Positions 35,355 to 43,144 of a stretch of 64,000 nt of DNA are shown here, one piece after another. Origin of the DNA: Streptomyces sp. NBC_01288 (GTDB lineage: Bacteria; Actinomycetota; Actinomycetes; Streptomycetales; Streptomycetaceae); contig NZ_CP108427.1 in the NCBI RefSeq assembly GCF_035982055.1, positions 1,426,001 through 1,490,000 on the forward strand. Reading direction: 5' to 3'. The translations under genes and the position numbers were made by a program. Numbering within the stretch: position 1 is the stretch's first letter; every line of letters begins with the position of its first letter. The notes beneath the pieces were generated by a model. The model worked only from the letters and a program-made list of their open reading frames with translations. It made no database searches and was not told where the DNA came from.

Positions 35355-35428
35355 GCGGGGCGGCTGGATTCGAACCAGCGTGTTCCGGTTCTGGAGACCA
35401 GAGCGCCTGCCTCTGCGCTACGACCCCG
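35355..35428 (-). tRNA. tRNA-like gene with Trp (CCA) anticodon, atypical
   Basis: The minus strand folds as a cloverleaf. The acceptor is CGGGGTC against CGCCCCG, with six pairs and a C/C clash unless one base is bulged. The D-arm is GCGC/GCGC, the anticodon stem CTGGT/ACCGG, and the T-arm GCTGG-TTCGAAT-CCAGC. The seven-base loop CTCCAGA places anticodon CCA at 35392-35394. G follows the anticodon where A37 is usual in tRNA-Trp. No CCA end is encoded. Its D-arm half is shared with the tRNA-like gene at 41623. Whether it is charged with Trp is unknown. Confidence 0.7.
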
Positions 35429-35520
35429 CCCTTGGGACCAGAGCGTAATGCCTTGGTCCGTTGTCAGTGCGGCCTGGTACCAATGGAGGCACGGGGGAAA
35501 TGCGGCGCGGGGGGCGTGAC

Positions 35521-36924
35521 ATGGCGTACGGGGAGCGGGGTCGGCGTACCCCTGTGGTCGATCTGGCCGACCGCAGGGCGCTGGAGCGGTACCGGCCGGC
35601 GGACCCGGCGACGATCGCCGAGGCGCGGCGGCTGAAGGAGGCCGCGCTGCTGGACTTCGGGCTGACGGAGTCGGCGGTGGCGTCCTGGCTTTACGCGAAG
35701 TGCCATCACCAGATCCCGACCACGGCGGTGGACACGGCGGCCGTGGTCGCTTCCGGCGACGGCTCGTGCCTGCTGCTCTTCAACCCGGACTTCTTCGTCG
35801 GACTCGGCCTGGACGGCGTGAAGTTCGTGCTCTTCCACGAGGCACGGCACCTGGTGCAGCGCCATCTGTTCGCCGACCTCGAACTGCGCGACGACCCGGT
35901 CTTCGAGCTGGCCGCCGAGGTCTCCATCAACCATGTCGCCCTGGTCCGCCTCGGCCGCACCGAACTGCCCCTGCTTGACGGCCTGCCGACGGGCATCGAC
36001 CCACGCGTGATCCACCGGCTGTATCGGGACGACCTCACCGCACACGGCCTGGAGCCCGTCTCGTACGACGAGTTCATCGCGACCGACATGAAGGTGTTCG
36101 GCGAACTGAAGCGCATGCGGCACCCTCCGGTCCCGGAGCGGCAGCTGTGCGTGCACCTGGTGGACGGACGGGTACCGGCCGACCAGGAGACGGTGGACGC
36201 GGTGGCGTCGTCCGCGCTGCTGAACTCCCTGCTGGCGGCCCGGCGCGGACACACGGGCGCGGAGCGTGAGTTGCTCGACCTGATGGGCCGCACCGAGGAC
36301 GGTTCCGCGCGGGCCGGCCGGATCTGGGGCAGCCTCGGCGCCGGCGTCCTGCGCGGCGAGACGGCACGCACGCGTACGGTCCACTGGTGGCAGCGCTGGC
36401 TCGTCGACGTCCTCGGCTCGAAACTGCGCGACGGCGAGCGTCTGGTGTACCCGAAGAAGCGCGGCGCCCTGCTCGCTGCCCTCGGCCAGGACCCGATGCT
36501 CTCGCGCCGCGGCCCGGTCCGGGACAAGGTCCTGGTCGTCGCGTACGACACCTCGGGCTCGATGCCGCACCGGGCGATCACCTGGCTCACCGAACTCGTC
36601 GGCCGCATCGACGGGGTCGAGGCGCACTGGCTGTCCTTCGACGCGGTGGTGATGCCGTTCAGGCCGGGCGAGAGGGTCTACGGCGGTGGCGGCACGAGCT
36701 TCCAGGTGGTCGCGGACTACGTGGAGGGGCGTACCGAGGTGAACGGCCGGCGGTTCGACGTCACCCCGGACGCGGTCGTGGTGCTCACGGACGGGTACGC
36801 GCCGCCGGTCACGCCCGCCGAGCCGGACAAGTGGATCTGGCTGATCACCGAGGGCGGCAGCGAGTGGCCCGAGACGCACAACCCGGCGATGGACTGCCAT
36901 CGCGTCACGACAGGATCGACGTAG
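35521..36924 (+). CDS. DUF2201-type protein: HExxH metallopeptidase-like domain plus vWA-like domain
   Basis: This 467-residue protein pairs with the ATPase encoded immediately downstream. The N-terminal half has VLFHEARHLVQRHL near residue 118, an HExxH zinc-peptidase-like motif. The C-terminal half begins near residue 335 with VVAYDTSGSMP, a DxSxS-type metal-adhesion (MIDAS) site of von Willebrand A folds. Later come GGGGTSFQVVADYVEG and VVVLTDGYAPP. The ATG at 35521 follows a G-rich ribosome site; an ATG at 35500 is also possible. vWA/MoxR pairs usually act as chaperones that remodel or metallate partner proteins. The specific client is unknown. Confidence 0.85.
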   Translation: MAYGERGRRTPVVDLADRRALERYRPADPATIAEARRLKEAALLDFGLTESAVASWLYAKCHHQIPTTAVDTAAVVASGDGSCLLLFNPDFFVGLGLDGVKFVLFHEARHLVQRHLFADLELRDDPVFELAAEVSINHVALVRLGRTELPLLDGLPTGIDPRVIHRLYRDDLTAHGLEPVSYDEFIATDMKVFGELKRMRHPPVPERQLCVHLVDGRVPADQETVDAVASSALLNSLLAARRGHTGAERELLDLMGRTEDGSARAGRIWGSLGAGVLRGETARTRTVHWWQRWLVDVLGSKLRDGERLVYPKKRGALLAALGQDPMLSRRGPVRDKVLVVAYDTSGSMPHRAITWLTELVGRIDGVEAHWLSFDAVVMPFRPGERVYGGGGTSFQVVADYVEGRTEVNGRRFDVTPDAVVVLTDGYAPPVTPAEPDKWIWLITEGGSEWPETHNPAMDCHRVTTGST

Positions 36925-38751
36925 ATGACCACAGAGACAGGGCAGTCGACGACCCCGGAGGCCGGGCACGGTCGGCGTGAGCCGTCGCGCCTGGAGTCCT
37001 TCATCGACGCGATGATCGACATCGGGCAGACCGGGCAGGTCTTCGGCGAGCACGGCATCGGCAAGACGGCGACGTTCTTCTCCCACATCGGCCGCGCCCA
37101 CCCGGACACCGCGCTGGTGTACGTCCCGGCGGCGAATCTGACACCGGACGACCTGCTCGTCAATGCGCCGGTGCGCGACCCGCATTCCGGTGAACTCGTG
37201 CTGCGCCAGCTGGTGATGAGCCAGTTGAAGCCGGGCACACCGTTCGTGCTGCTCATCGACGACTCGTTGCAGGCGGGCGACACGATCCAGTCGCAGCTGA
37301 TGCAGATCGCCTGCAACTGGACGCTCGGGGAGCACGATCTGCGGGCGCTCGGCTGCGTCGGAGTCTTCCTCACGGACAACGAGTCGCTGTCCGAGACCTC
37401 GGCCCGGCGCGGCGACCTCGCGCTGCTCGACCGCATGGTGACGATGCGGATCACGGCGAACGACACGTCCTGGCGCCGGCATCTGGCGGCCAAGTACCGC
37501 CCCTGGGACCTCGGTTCGGTGTTCAGCGTCTGGGCATCGCTCTCGCCCGCGCTGCGCGAGCTGTTGTCCCCGCGCACGCTGGACCACGTCCTGGCCAACG
37601 CGAAGGAGGGCTTCCCGCTCCGCTGGGGCCTGCCCCTGATCGACGGCGAGCGGCTGCGGCTGGCCGAGCCGGGCCCGGACGGCAGGCCCGGGCAGAACCG
37701 CACGGCGGAGATCCTGGACCGCGTCGCCGAGGCCCTGGGCGTACCCAACCCGGCCACGATCCCCGACCCGGTACGGCAGGTGGTGCGGGCCGCGCTGCGC
37801 AACCGCTGGACGGTGCTGCTCCAAGGGCCGCCCGGCTGCGGCAAGACGGAGCTGGTCCGGGAGACGGTCCGCGCGGGCCTGGGCCGGGAGCCGCTGTACT
37901 TCTCGCTGCCGGTGACGAACGTCGAGGACCTGTGCGCGCCGATCCCGTCGCCGGACGGCACCCTGGACAACCTGCTGGCCGTGAACTTCACCGGGCCCGG
38001 GCCCAAGGCGATCGTCTGGGACGAGTACAACCGCCCCAAGGACAAGGCCGCGTTCGCCAAGCTCATGGAGATCACCCAGGAGTGGTCACTCGCCGGGCGG
38101 CGGATCGAGAACCTGCGGGCACAGATCGCCGTCCAGAACCCGCCGTACCATCTCGGCCGCAAGCTCCTGGTCTCGCGGAACAACATCGCCCAGGCGACGC
38201 GGTTCACGGCCTCGCTCACGGTGGACCCGGAGGACATCCCGGCGAACGAGTGGCTGCTCGCGCGGTACGGCTCGGACGCGGAGACGGTGCTGGAGTGGTG
38301 GAAGCACGACATCGACGACGACGGCCGCGCCTGGATCACCAAGCGCACGCTGGAGCGGCTGATCAAGCTGCACCGGCGGGGGCTGCCGCTGGAGATGGCG
38401 ACGGTCTATCTCGGCGACGGCGAGTACGCGCCCGTGCCGCTCACCGCCCTGATCGACCGCTTCAAGGGCCGCCCGGTCACCGGCCTGCGCGAACTGGCCC
38501 GTGACGCGGACCGCTGGGAGGCCCGGCTGCGCCGCGCGGCCGAGCACACCGACGAGGGCGGCGACGACAGCGACGTGGTCCACCAGATCCTCGCCAACGC
38601 GGAGCTGTCCCAGCTGAAGAAGCACCGCGCGGTGGTGGCCCGCATGGTGGCCCTGCTGCCGGCGAAGCTCCGGGCTACGTATCTGGTGGGTGCGTCGGCA
38701 CAGCAACAGCGGTTCTGGACGGACATCTTCACGGGGTTGGCGCGTCGCTGA
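36925..38751 (+). CDS. MoxR-type AAA ATPase with two P-loop modules
   Basis: This 608-residue ATPase starts on the base after the stop of the vWA gene, so the two are almost certainly translated together. Module one (about 10-250) has Walker A GEHGIGKTATF near residue 40 and Walker B FVLLIDDS near 108. Module two (about 290-450) has GPPGCGKTELV near 305 and IVWDEYNRPKDK near 360. MoxR proteins normally carry one such module, so the duplication is noteworthy. It probably powers conformational work by the vWA partner. Its last 23 bases overlap the 3' end of the converging LRR gene. Confidence 0.88.
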   Translation: MTTETGQSTTPEAGHGRREPSRLESFIDAMIDIGQTGQVFGEHGIGKTATFFSHIGRAHPDTALVYVPAANLTPDDLLVNAPVRDPHSGELVLRQLVMSQLKPGTPFVLLIDDSLQAGDTIQSQLMQIACNWTLGEHDLRALGCVGVFLTDNESLSETSARRGDLALLDRMVTMRITANDTSWRRHLAAKYRPWDLGSVFSVWASLSPALRELLSPRTLDHVLANAKEGFPLRWGLPLIDGERLRLAEPGPDGRPGQNRTAEILDRVAEALGVPNPATIPDPVRQVVRAALRNRWTVLLQGPPGCGKTELVRETVRAGLGREPLYFSLPVTNVEDLCAPIPSPDGTLDNLLAVNFTGPGPKAIVWDEYNRPKDKAAFAKLMEITQEWSLAGRRIENLRAQIAVQNPPYHLGRKLLVSRNNIAQATRFTASLTVDPEDIPANEWLLARYGSDAETVLEWWKHDIDDDGRAWITKRTLERLIKLHRRGLPLEMATVYLGDGEYAPVPLTALIDRFKGRPVTGLRELARDADRWEARLRRAAEHTDEGGDDSDVVHQILANAELSQLKKHRAVVARMVALLPAKLRATYLVGASAQQQRFWTDIFTGLARR

Positions 38752-40138
38752 CCCCGTGCTCGGCCTCCCCCGGCCGCGCGGTGCGGTGCACGCTGCGTAC
38801 GGCGGCCACGTCGGGGGCGAGCGAGGGTGCCGGGATGTGGGCGGTGAGTGCCTCCAGGCGGCGTTTGACGCTGGCGGCGATCCCCTGGCCGAGGACGAAG
38901 CGGGTGGGGGTAACCGCGCGGGGTGCCGTGTCGAGGAGGCGATGGGCCTCGCGGCTGCGCATCCCGGTGTGGGACAGGACGAGGTGAGTGAGGCGGTGCT
39001 CGGCGACGACGAGGATTTGGGCAATGCTCTCGGCGGCGAGCGGATCAACGTGGTTGTCGACTGCGCCGAGCACTGCCGCCGCTCTCACCCGACCGAGGTC
39101 CAGCAGACGGACCCCTGCCGCGGTGGCGGCGGTCACCAGGCGAGCCGTGCCCTGCGGACCGATGCCGTTACTGGCGACGGACAGGCGCGTGAGCCCTCCG
39201 TACGGCGCGCGCTCCAAGGCGTCCGCGAGGAGGAAGGCACCGGCGTCCCCCAACCGGGCGGCGGATACGTAGAGTTCGTCGATCGCGCCCGCTCCGATGA
39301 CGGCGGCGAGGGGTGCGGTGCCGTCCGCGCCGAGCGGATTGCCGCCGATGAAGAGGCGTTCGATACGACGCCCATTACCGGCAGCGGCGAGCAACGCGTC
39401 AGCAAGGACGACGACGCCCGCCGGATCGAGCCCGGTCTGCACGAGGTCGAGCGTGCGCAACGACCGCGCGGACTCGATGAGTTCGGCCGCCGCCCGCCCT
39501 CCCCCGCTGCCCAGCGGGTTGCGCTTGAGCCACACCCCGGTGACGACCTGCGGCGAGGCCCCCAACTGGTCCGCGATCCGACAGGCACCACCGGCCGTGA
39601 TCCCGTTGCAGCCGAGATAGAGCGTCTCGACGTCCCCACTCCCCCCGGCCACGACCTCGGCGCCCGCGTCCCCGAGCCCATCGGTACCGAGCAGCAAGTG
39701 CCGTACGGGAGACGGCCCTTGGGCCAACGCCTCGGCGACCAGCGCGGCACCCTCCGCCCCCAGCTCCTGCTTGCACAGGTCGAGCCGACCGTCGGGCAGG
39801 GCCGTGCCTACGGCGAAGTCGAGGCGCTCTCCGGCTGGTCGGCCTGCCCTCAACCAGTCGAGCAGCGGGGCGAGTTCGGCGACCGGTCGCGGCGGGACGT
39901 ACGCCACACCGGCGAAGCCGACCGCCGGGGGATGTGGCAACGGCGAGGCAGGGACGGTCGGTGCGGGTACCGGGTCCGGTTCGCCCGGGTCGGGGGTCGT
40001 CGCGGCCTCCGGGCCGGTCGACGCATCCACCGGACGAGCCTCGCCCGAGCCGGGCGACGGAGATTCCGAGGCCCCCGCGCCCTCCCCCGGACCCGCCGCA
40101 GCTGAGCCTCCCGTGTCCTCCACGCCCCCGCTCACCAC
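38729..40138 (-). CDS. Leucine-rich repeat (RNase-inhibitor type) protein
   Basis: This 469-residue protein has an N-terminal Pro/Ala/Glu-rich disordered stretch of about 90 residues. At least seven repeats of the ribonuclease-inhibitor LRR type follow (for example RHLLLGTDGLGDAGAEVVA, RRIERLFIGGNPLGADG and TRLSVASNGIGPQGTARL). It has no signal peptide, so it is likely a cytoplasmic protein-binding scaffold. The GTG at 40138 overlaps the stop of the upstream SDR gene, so the two are coupled. It converges with the MoxR gene, and the shared gene neighbourhood hints at a common system. Confidence 0.8.
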   Translation of the reverse strand: MVSGGVEDTGGSAAAGPGEGAGASESPSPGSGEARPVDASTGPEAATTPDPGEPDPVPAPTVPASPLPHPPAVGFAGVAYVPPRPVAELAPLLDWLRAGRPAGERLDFAVGTALPDGRLDLCKQELGAEGAALVAEALAQGPSPVRHLLLGTDGLGDAGAEVVAGGSGDVETLYLGCNGITAGGACRIADQLGASPQVVTGVWLKRNPLGSGGGRAAAELIESARSLRTLDLVQTGLDPAGVVVLADALLAAAGNGRRIERLFIGGNPLGADGTAPLAAVIGAGAIDELYVSAARLGDAGAFLLADALERAPYGGLTRLSVASNGIGPQGTARLVTAATAAGVRLLDLGRVRAAAVLGAVDNHVDPLAAESIAQILVVAEHRLTHLVLSHTGMRSREAHRLLDTAPRAVTPTRFVLGQGIAASVKRRLEALTAHIPAPSLAPDVAAVRSVHRTARPGEAEHGVSDAPTP

Positions 40139-41511
40139 GCCGCCTCCCGATAGTCCTTGAGGAACACCCCGGACACCGGGTCACCGGCCTCGCCGCGCAC
40201 GATCGGGTCGTAGACGCGGGCCGCGCCGTCCACGATGTCGAGGGGGGTGCGGAAGCCGGCTCCGGCCATGCGGTCCTTCTTGGGGGCGGGGTTCTCGTCC
40301 GTGATCCAACCCGTGTCGACGGCGCACATGTGGACGCCTTGGTGGGCGAGTTCGGCGGCGCTGGTGCGGGTGAGCATGTTGAGGGCGGCCTTGGCCATGT
40401 TGGTGTGGGGGTGGCCGGGCATCTTGTTGCGGACGGCGAACCGGCCCTCCACCGCGGTGACGTTGACGACGTACCGGCGGGGGCGCGGTGAGGCGAGCAG
40501 CAGGGGCAGCAGGCGGTCGCAGAGGAGGGCCGGGGCAAGGGCGTTGACGAGTTGGGTCTCCAGGACCTCGGCCGGGTCGAGGGCGCCGAGCCGGGCCGAC
40601 CAGGAGTTCTCCGGGGACGGGTCGGGCAGGAGTCCGGCCTCGTCGGCCTCGCGGAGTACGACCGGGAGCGTCGAGGCGCCGCCCGCGAGCATCCGCATCG
40701 GTGTAAAGCCCGGCGCCTGCCGTGCGCCCTCCGGCAGCGCGTCACGCTCCCCCGCGGCCAGCAACGCGTACGACTGCGGAGGGCGCCGTACGGTCTGCGC
40801 GGCGTTGTTGACGAGGATGTCCAACGGTTCGCCCGCCTGCCTCAACTCCTCGCACAGGCCGAGTACTTGGCGGGGGTCGCGGAGGTCGACGGCTAGCACC
40901 GTCAGCCGGTCCAGCCACTTCTCGCTCCCCGGCTCGGCACGGAACCGGCGTACGGCATCGTGCGGGAACCGCGACGTGACCAGCAGCTCCGCGCCGTCCC
41001 GCAGCATCATCAGCGCCAACTGGAAACCGATCTTCACCCGCCCGCCGGTGAGCAGCGCCCGGCGCCCGCTCAGGTCCGTACTCAGCGCCCGACGTGCGGA
41101 GTTGTCGGCGGCGCAGTCGGGACACAGCCGGTGGTAGAAGGAATCCACCTGTCGATAGGGCGACTTGCAGACGTAGCAGCTGCGCGGCCTGCGGTAGACA
41201 CCCCCACCGGCATCCGCGTGCCCCACCAACTCGTCCGCGCGCGCCACCAGTTCACCCGCGGCATCCAGCGGAGCGTCCTCGCGTCGGTCCACCGCCCCCG
41301 TCGCGGTCGCCGCCATCGTCGCCGCGTCGGCCGCGGACACGTCGGCGCCGCGGGCCTTGCGGCGCCGCAGCCGGCCGTCCCGGGCGAAGGACGCGGCGAC
41401 CTGTTCCGCGCGCAGGCGCACCGGATCGTCGACGGGCAACTCCCGCAGCCTGCCCACCGCGTGGTGGAAGGCGGCCAGTTCCGCCTCGGTGATCCCGCCC
41501 TCGTCAGTCAT
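40132..41511 (-). CDS. SDR-fold protein with N-terminal four-Cys zinc ribbon, catalytic Tyr missing
   Basis: This 459-residue protein has an Ala-rich helical start and then a zinc-ribbon-like cluster (CYVCKSPY near residue 141, LCPDCAADN near 160). An SDR Rossmann domain follows, with a variant glycine motif ALLTGGRVKIGFQLAL near 178 and NNAAQT near 257. Where SDR enzymes have YxxxK the sequence reads TNMAK (near 390), and the usual Ser is Thr in VNVTAVEG. It may bind nucleotide without classic dehydrogenase activity. The ATG at 41511 follows GGGAATCG. It is coupled to the LRR gene by overlapping codons. Confidence 0.8.
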   Translation of the reverse strand: MTDEGGITEAELAAFHHAVGRLRELPVDDPVRLRAEQVAASFARDGRLRRRKARGADVSAADAATMAATATGAVDRREDAPLDAAGELVARADELVGHADAGGGVYRRPRSCYVCKSPYRQVDSFYHRLCPDCAADNSARRALSTDLSGRRALLTGGRVKIGFQLALMMLRDGAELLVTSRFPHDAVRRFRAEPGSEKWLDRLTVLAVDLRDPRQVLGLCEELRQAGEPLDILVNNAAQTVRRPPQSYALLAAGERDALPEGARQAPGFTPMRMLAGGASTLPVVLREADEAGLLPDPSPENSWSARLGALDPAEVLETQLVNALAPALLCDRLLPLLLASPRPRRYVVNVTAVEGRFAVRNKMPGHPHTNMAKAALNMLTRTSAAELAHQGVHMCAVDTGWITDENPAPKKDRMAGAGFRTPLDIVDGAARVYDPIVRGEAGDPVSGVFLKDYREAAW

Positions 41512-41540
41512 CGATTCCCGCCCCGGCCGTGCCATGAAGT

Positions 41541-41612
41541 GGGCCCCGACCGGATTCGAACCGGCGTATCCGCCGGGAGAAGGCGGCGAGTCTGCCTCTG
41601 CTCTACAGGGCC
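41541..41612 (-). tRNA. tRNA-like gene with Glu (CTC) anticodon, atypical
   Basis: The minus strand folds into a clean cloverleaf. The acceptor is GGCCCTG/CGGGGCC (one G-T pair), the D-arm is short at three pairs, the anticodon stem is CCGCC/GGCGG as in ordinary tRNA-Glu, and the T-arm is GCCGG-TTCGAAT-CCGGT. The loop TTCTCCC gives anticodon CTC at 41577-41579. No CCA is encoded. The D-arm sequence (AGAGCAGAGGCAGACTC) differs from ordinary tRNA-Glu. It is ten bases from another tRNA-like gene. Confidence 0.7.
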
Positions 41613-41622
41613 CCCGAACGCA

Positions 41623-41695
41623 GCCCGGGGATCGGATTCGAACCGATGTGATTCGTCAGAGCACGACGTGCGCCTGCCTCTGCGCTACGCCCGGG
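41623..41695 (-). tRNA. tRNA-like gene, identity unresolved (best fold gives anticodon GCT)
   Basis: The acceptor CCCGGGC/CCCCGGG has six pairs and a C/C clash, the same oddity as the gene at 35355. The D-arm is GCGC/GCGC and the T-arm ATCGG-TTCGAAT-CCGAT. The anticodon arm pairs only over four bases (CGTC/GACG) around GTGCTCT, which would place GCT (Ser) at 41660-41662. It lacks the long variable arm of tRNA-Ser. It may be a degenerate or specialised tRNA. Twenty bases across its D-arm are identical to the Trp-like gene. Confidence 0.5.
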
Positions 41696-41755
41696 TGCGC
41701 CCCCAGATCCTAACCGCACTCCTCCGCGCGCACCGCACCGAATAAACGCGCGCGT

Positions 41756-42004
41756 TCAGCGTGAGGTGGTGCGTCGGATCTCCAGGCGTTCCTTCTCCGA
41801 CAGACCGCCCCACACACCGAAGCGTTCGTCGTTGTCGAGGGCCCACTCCAGGCAGGCCGAGCGGATCGGGCACATGCCGCAGATCCGCTTGGCCTCCCTG
41901 ACGGAGCTGCCTGGTTCGGGGAAGAAGAAGTCCGCCCCGGTCTGCGCGCACAACGCCTCCTGCTGCCAGTCCAGGTCGGGCGAGGTGATCGTGTCGATGT
42001 GCAT
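41756..42004 (-). CDS. WhiB-like (Wbl) iron-sulfur transcription factor
   Basis: This 82-residue protein belongs to the actinobacterial Wbl family, which binds a [4Fe-4S] cluster and contacts the principal sigma factor. The four Cys ligands are in EALCAQTG, RICGMCPIRSAC. The GVWGG turn follows (FGVWGGLSEKERLEIRR), with a basic C-terminal tail. I prefer ATG 42004. A GTG at 42106 would add 34 residues, but codon use there is not coding-like. Neither start has a clear ribosome site. It is not an evident WhiB7 homologue, since the AT-hook-type Arg/Gly tail is absent. Confidence 0.88.
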   Translation of the reverse strand: MHIDTITSPDLDWQQEALCAQTGADFFFPEPGSSVREAKRICGMCPIRSACLEWALDNDERFGVWGGLSEKERLEIRRTTSR

Positions 42005-42291
42005 GACCAGGATCGTGCCGTCCGGCGAAAAACGTTCGATCAACGCGGGATCAACGCCACGCTCCGAGGCCTCCGGCCGCCCCGATGATGACCCCTGCGC
42101 CCGCACCGACGCACGGCGGCGCGCGGAACCGGTATGAAAACACGGAGAACTTCAGCTGTCACCGAGGGTAACCAACGCCGTGTCCGCGAACCGCTGCCGC
42201 GCTCCGGCAGCGATTGTCAGTGGGCGGTGCAAGACTCGGCACAGCAGAGAACGGGCCCTTCCTACGGGACCCTTCAATGAGGAGGGCAATG

Positions 42292-43083
42292 ATGCTCACC
42301 ACCCGTTTCGTCAACGGCGCTCCCAACTGGCTGGACGTCGGCTCGCCCGACATCGACAGCGCCATCTCCTTCTACGGCGGTCTCTTCGGCTGGCAGTTCC
42401 AGTCGGCGGGGCCCGAGGCCGGCGGCTACGGCTTCTTCCAACTCGACGGCAGGACGGTCGCCGGCGGCATGCCACTGCCCCCGGAGCACGAATCGTCCGC
42501 CTGGACCGTGTACTTCCAGAGCCCGGACGCGGAGGCCACGGCCAAGGCGGTGGAGCAGGCGCACGGCGCGGTCCTGTTCCAGCCGATGGACGTGATGGGT
42601 CAGGGCCACATGGCGATCCTCAGGGACCCGGGGGGCGCGGCGTTCGGCATCTGGCAGCCGGGCCTGATGAAGGGTGTCGACGTCGCGGGCGACCCCGGTT
42701 CGCTGACCTGGGTCGAGCTGTACACACCGGACATCGCCGCGGCGGCCGCGTTCTACTACGCCTCGCTCGGCCTGGAGACCTCCGCCGCGCCCATGCCGGG
42801 CGGCGACTACACCTGTCTCAACCCGTCCGATGGCGGTGAGGACGCGATGTTCGGCGGTGTCGTCCCGCTCGACGTCGACCCGGACGGCGCGGCCTCGGGG
42901 GCGTACTGGCTGGCGTACTTCGAGGTCGCCGACGTGGACGCCACGGTCGCCAAGGCGCAGGAGACGGGCGGCAAGGTCGCCGTGCCGGCCACCAGCATGG
43001 AGGGCGTCGGCCGTATCGCCCAGCTCACCGACCCGCACGGCGCCCGCTTCGCCGTCATCAAGAGCGAGCCGCCGCAGGGCTGA
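42292..43083 (+). CDS. VOC family protein with two glyoxalase-like domains
   Basis: This 263-residue protein has two vicinal-oxygen-chelate domains in tandem: residues about 8-125 (PNWLDVGSPDIDSAISFYGGLFGW) and about 135-260 (SLTWVELYTPDIAAAAAFYYASLG, ending in LTDPHGARFAVI). Such proteins include hydroxylases, dioxygenase relatives and antibiotic-binding proteins; the substrate is unknown. AGGAGGG is well spaced from ATG 42292 and too close to ATG 42289, so I use 42292. Confidence 0.88.
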   Translation: MLTTRFVNGAPNWLDVGSPDIDSAISFYGGLFGWQFQSAGPEAGGYGFFQLDGRTVAGGMPLPPEHESSAWTVYFQSPDAEATAKAVEQAHGAVLFQPMDVMGQGHMAILRDPGGAAFGIWQPGLMKGVDVAGDPGSLTWVELYTPDIAAAAAFYYASLGLETSAAPMPGGDYTCLNPSDGGEDAMFGGVVPLDVDPDGAASGAYWLAYFEVADVDATVAKAQETGGKVAVPATSMEGVGRIAQLTDPHGARFAVIKSEPPQG

Positions 43084-43144
43084 CGGCGCCCCGAGTCGGC
43101 TGACTGGCTGACTGGCCGGTCCTACGCCGAGGCCCGGGCACGGC

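Noticed and set aside
35355..35460. Protein frames reading GFEPACSGSGDQSACLC-like sequence here and similar ones at 41541-41700
   Set aside because: These are the well-known artefact of translating tRNA genes on the opposite strand; the TTCGAAC T-loop yields the FEPA motif.
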